From an uncultured Deferribacteres bacterium (lineage in GTDB: Bacteria > Zhuqueibacterota > JdFR-76 > DREG01), in assembly GCA_913009825.1 (NCBI GenBank), contig CAJVYQ010000002.1:18675-82674 (forward strand): a stretch of DNA of 64,000 nt, written 5' to 3'. The position numbers and the translations under genes were made by a program. Shown here in pieces: positions 62,542 to 64,000 of this stretch (positions are counted from its first letter, which is position 1; each line of letters starts with the position of its first letter). The notes under the pieces were generated by a model. The model was not told the DNA's origin and did not search any database. It saw nothing but the letters and a program-made list of their open reading frames with translations.

Positions 62542-62812
62542 ACAATTAAATAAAATTCTTGCCGGAATATTAAAAGAATATGGCATGGAGAAACAAGTAA
62601 AGGAAGCGGAAGCTTTAAATATTTGGCGGGAAGAAATTGGTGTCAGAATTGCAAGGGTGACGGAGCCGTTAAAAGTTGCAGATGGAAAACTTTTTGTGAA
62701 AGTAAAAAGTTCTTCATGGCGAAGCGAATTGATTTTATTAAAACCCGCAATTTTAAATAAAATAAATAAACGTCTGGGAAAATTAATTATTAAAGATATT
62801 GTTTTTGTTTAA
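62525..62812 (+). CDS. dciA: DciA-like protein (DUF721)
   Basis: A 95-residue DUF721 protein: KILAGILKEYGMEKQVKEAE, then NIWREEIGVRIARVTEPLKV and LFVKVKSSSWRSELILLKPA. DciA loads or stimulates the replicative helicase DnaB in bacteria lacking DnaC/DnaI. The gene overlaps recF by 17 bp and precedes gyrB, its typical position. Confidence 0.9.
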   Translation: MKNSFEQLNKILAGILKEYGMEKQVKEAEALNIWREEIGVRIARVTEPLKVADGKLFVKVKSSSWRSELILLKPAILNKINKRLGKLIIKDIVFV

Positions 62813-62832
62813 GTGGAGGTTGTTTTAGAAAT

Positions 62833-64000
62833 ATGGATGATAAAAAGAAAAGAACAAGTGCGGAAATTTACGATGCAAAGAAGATTACCGTATTAAAAGG
62901 ATTGGAAGCAGTAAGGAAAACACCGGCGATGTATATCGGCGATATTTCCAGCAGGGGATTGCATCATTTGGTTTATGAAGTCATTGATAATAGTATCGAT
63001 GAAGCGATGGCGGGTTTTTGTACCAAAATACAAATTACGGTACATAAAAACAATAGTGTTACAGTTCAGGATAATGGGCGGGGAATTCCTGTTGATTTAC
63101 ATCCCACACAGAAAAGACCGGCAGTTGAAGTTGTTTTGACAACTTTGCATGCCGGTGGTAAATTTGATCGAAAATCTTATAAGGTTTCCGGCGGTTTGCA
63201 TGGCGTTGGTGTCTCTGTGGTTAATGCTTTATCAGAATGGCTGGAAGTCTCCGTATTCAGGAATGGTTCCATCTACCATCAAAAATATGAGAGAGGTTTT
63301 CCTGTAAGCAAGCTAAAAAAAATTGGCAGTAAAAAAGAAACAGGAACCCAAATACAATTTCTACCTGATACGAAAGTGTTCAAAAGAGTAAAATTTAACT
63401 ATGATACTTTGCTTCAGCGTATACGCGAATTGGCTTTTTTAAATTCATCTGTAAAATTCATTTTTAAGGATGAAAATACCGGACAAAAAGATGAATTTCA
63501 CTATAAGGGCGGTTTGGTTGAATTTGTCCAATATTTAGAAACAGACAGAAAGCCGTTGTTTAAAAATCCTGTCTATTTCAAAGCGGCAAAAGAGGATGTG
63601 GATATCGAAATAGCCATTCAATATGATGATACATACGCAGAAAGTATTTTCACGTACGTAAACAATATTCCAACGATCGAAGGCGGAACACACCTATCCG
63701 GATTTAAGGCGGCGTTAACAAAATCCATCAATACATACGCAAATAAAAATAACATATTAAAATCCAATGATCCTCCCCTTTCCGGTGAAGATGTCCGCGA
63801 AGGATTAACTGCGGTAATCAGCACGAAAGTTTTGGAACCGCAGTTTGAAGGACAGACGAAAACAAAACTCGGTAACAGTGAAGTACGTGGAATTGTAGAG
63901 TCGGTTACCACAGAGGAGTTGGGTAATTTTTTTGAGCAGAATCCGTCCTTGCTGAAAAAAATTGTCGATAAATGTTTATTGGCCGCGCGTGCAAGAGAAG
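62833..64000 (+). CDS. gyrB: DNA gyrase subunit B, N-terminal part (runs off window)
   Basis: From ATG at 62833 the frame is open to the end (389 codons). The GHKL ATPase domain is clear: LKGLEAVRKTPAMYIGDISS, LVYEVIDNSIDEAMAG, DNGRGIPVDLHPT and KVSGGLHGVGVSVVNALSEW. The transducer domain follows, with TPL-region IEGGTHLSGFKAALTKSIN and NDPPLSGEDVREGLTAVIS. The TOPRIM domain lies outside the window. GGAGG is 13 bases upstream of the ATG, longer than usual. Confidence 0.96.
   Translation, partial: MDDKKKRTSAEIYDAKKITVLKGLEAVRKTPAMYIGDISSRGLHHLVYEVIDNSIDEAMAGFCTKIQITVHKNNSVTVQDNGRGIPVDLHPTQKRPAVEVVLTTLHAGGKFDRKSYKVSGGLHGVGVSVVNALSEWLEVSVFRNGSIYHQKYERGFPVSKLKKIGSKKETGTQIQFLPDTKVFKRVKFNYDTLLQRIRELAFLNSSVKFIFKDENTGQKDEFHYKGGLVEFVQYLETDRKPLFKNPVYFKAAKEDVDIEIAIQYDDTYAESIFTYVNNIPTIEGGTHLSGFKAALTKSINTYANKNNILKSNDPPLSGEDVREGLTAVISTKVLEPQFEGQTKTKLGNSEVRGIVESVTTEELGNFFEQNPSLLKKIVDKCLLAARARE

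Overview
The window is a chromosomal segment centred on a replication origin. The cluster rpmH-rnpA-yidD-yidC-mnmE-mnmG-rsmG runs leftward from about 57.9 kb, and dnaA-dnaN-recF-dciA-gyrB runs rightward from 58.4 kb. Between them lie DnaA boxes and long inverted repeats. Most genes left of the origin are on the minus strand, so they are co-directional with a leftward fork. The organism is a moderately AT-rich Gram-negative bacterium: it has OmpA with thrombospondin-3 repeats, SurA-type chaperones, an Omp85-family barrel and lipoproteins. Bacteroidetes-like inositol-phosphate synthase, DUF4954, DUF4159 and DUF4175 proteins, together with LAT-type lysine aminotransferase, two-domain TrpB2 and an alpha2-type glycyl-tRNA synthetase, point to the FCB superphylum or a neighbour (Calditrichota/KSB1-like). 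This placement is inference only, because no rRNA gene is present.

Layout. 0-6 kb: 5' end of a MATE exporter, an inositol-lipid pair (ino1 plus CDP-alcohol phosphatidyltransferase), rsmI, and a lysine-to-aminoadipate pair (lat plus aldehyde dehydrogenase). 6.0-6.6 kb: a gene-free stretch with a possible plus-strand structured RNA. 6.6-9.6 kb: two outer-membrane proteins. 9.6-20.1 kb: a nine-gene housekeeping run (envC-like, holB, ricT, metG, tatD, rsmA, mgtE, recO, glyS). 20.2-27 kb: a cyclic-nucleotide-binding protein, an AI-2E permease, and an amino-sugar/murein recycling block (nagB, DUF4954, anmK, nagK), which murQ at 50-51 kb complements. 27.2-28.8 kb: trpB2 behind a complete tryptophan attenuator with a leader peptide. 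28.8-33.4 kb: bioY, a patatin-POTRA-barrel protein, a small DUF433 module and yjbQ. 33.5-42.7 kb: an operon of poorly characterised envelope proteins (nucleotidase, DUF456, DUF4159, DUF4175, TPR, GATase-like). 42.8-50.1 kb: mfd and three consecutive parvulin-type proteins. 50.1-58 kb: murQ and the origin-left cluster, with two parS sites at the 5' ends of rsmG and mnmG. 58-64 kb: oriC and the replication genes.

The strongest non-obvious signals are: (1) the trp attenuator upstream of trpB2, with a 32-codon leader rich in Trp codons and mutually exclusive hairpins; (2) two parS sites whose core supplies a possible GTG start codon, with no parAB nearby; (3) a 42-bp perfect palindrome carrying two DnaA boxes, and a separate 25-bp perfect inverted repeat next to dnaA; (4) the DUF4159/DUF4175/TPR/GATase-like operon, which is the best candidate for an undescribed system. 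No tRNA, rRNA, CRISPR array, transposase or prophage was recognised.
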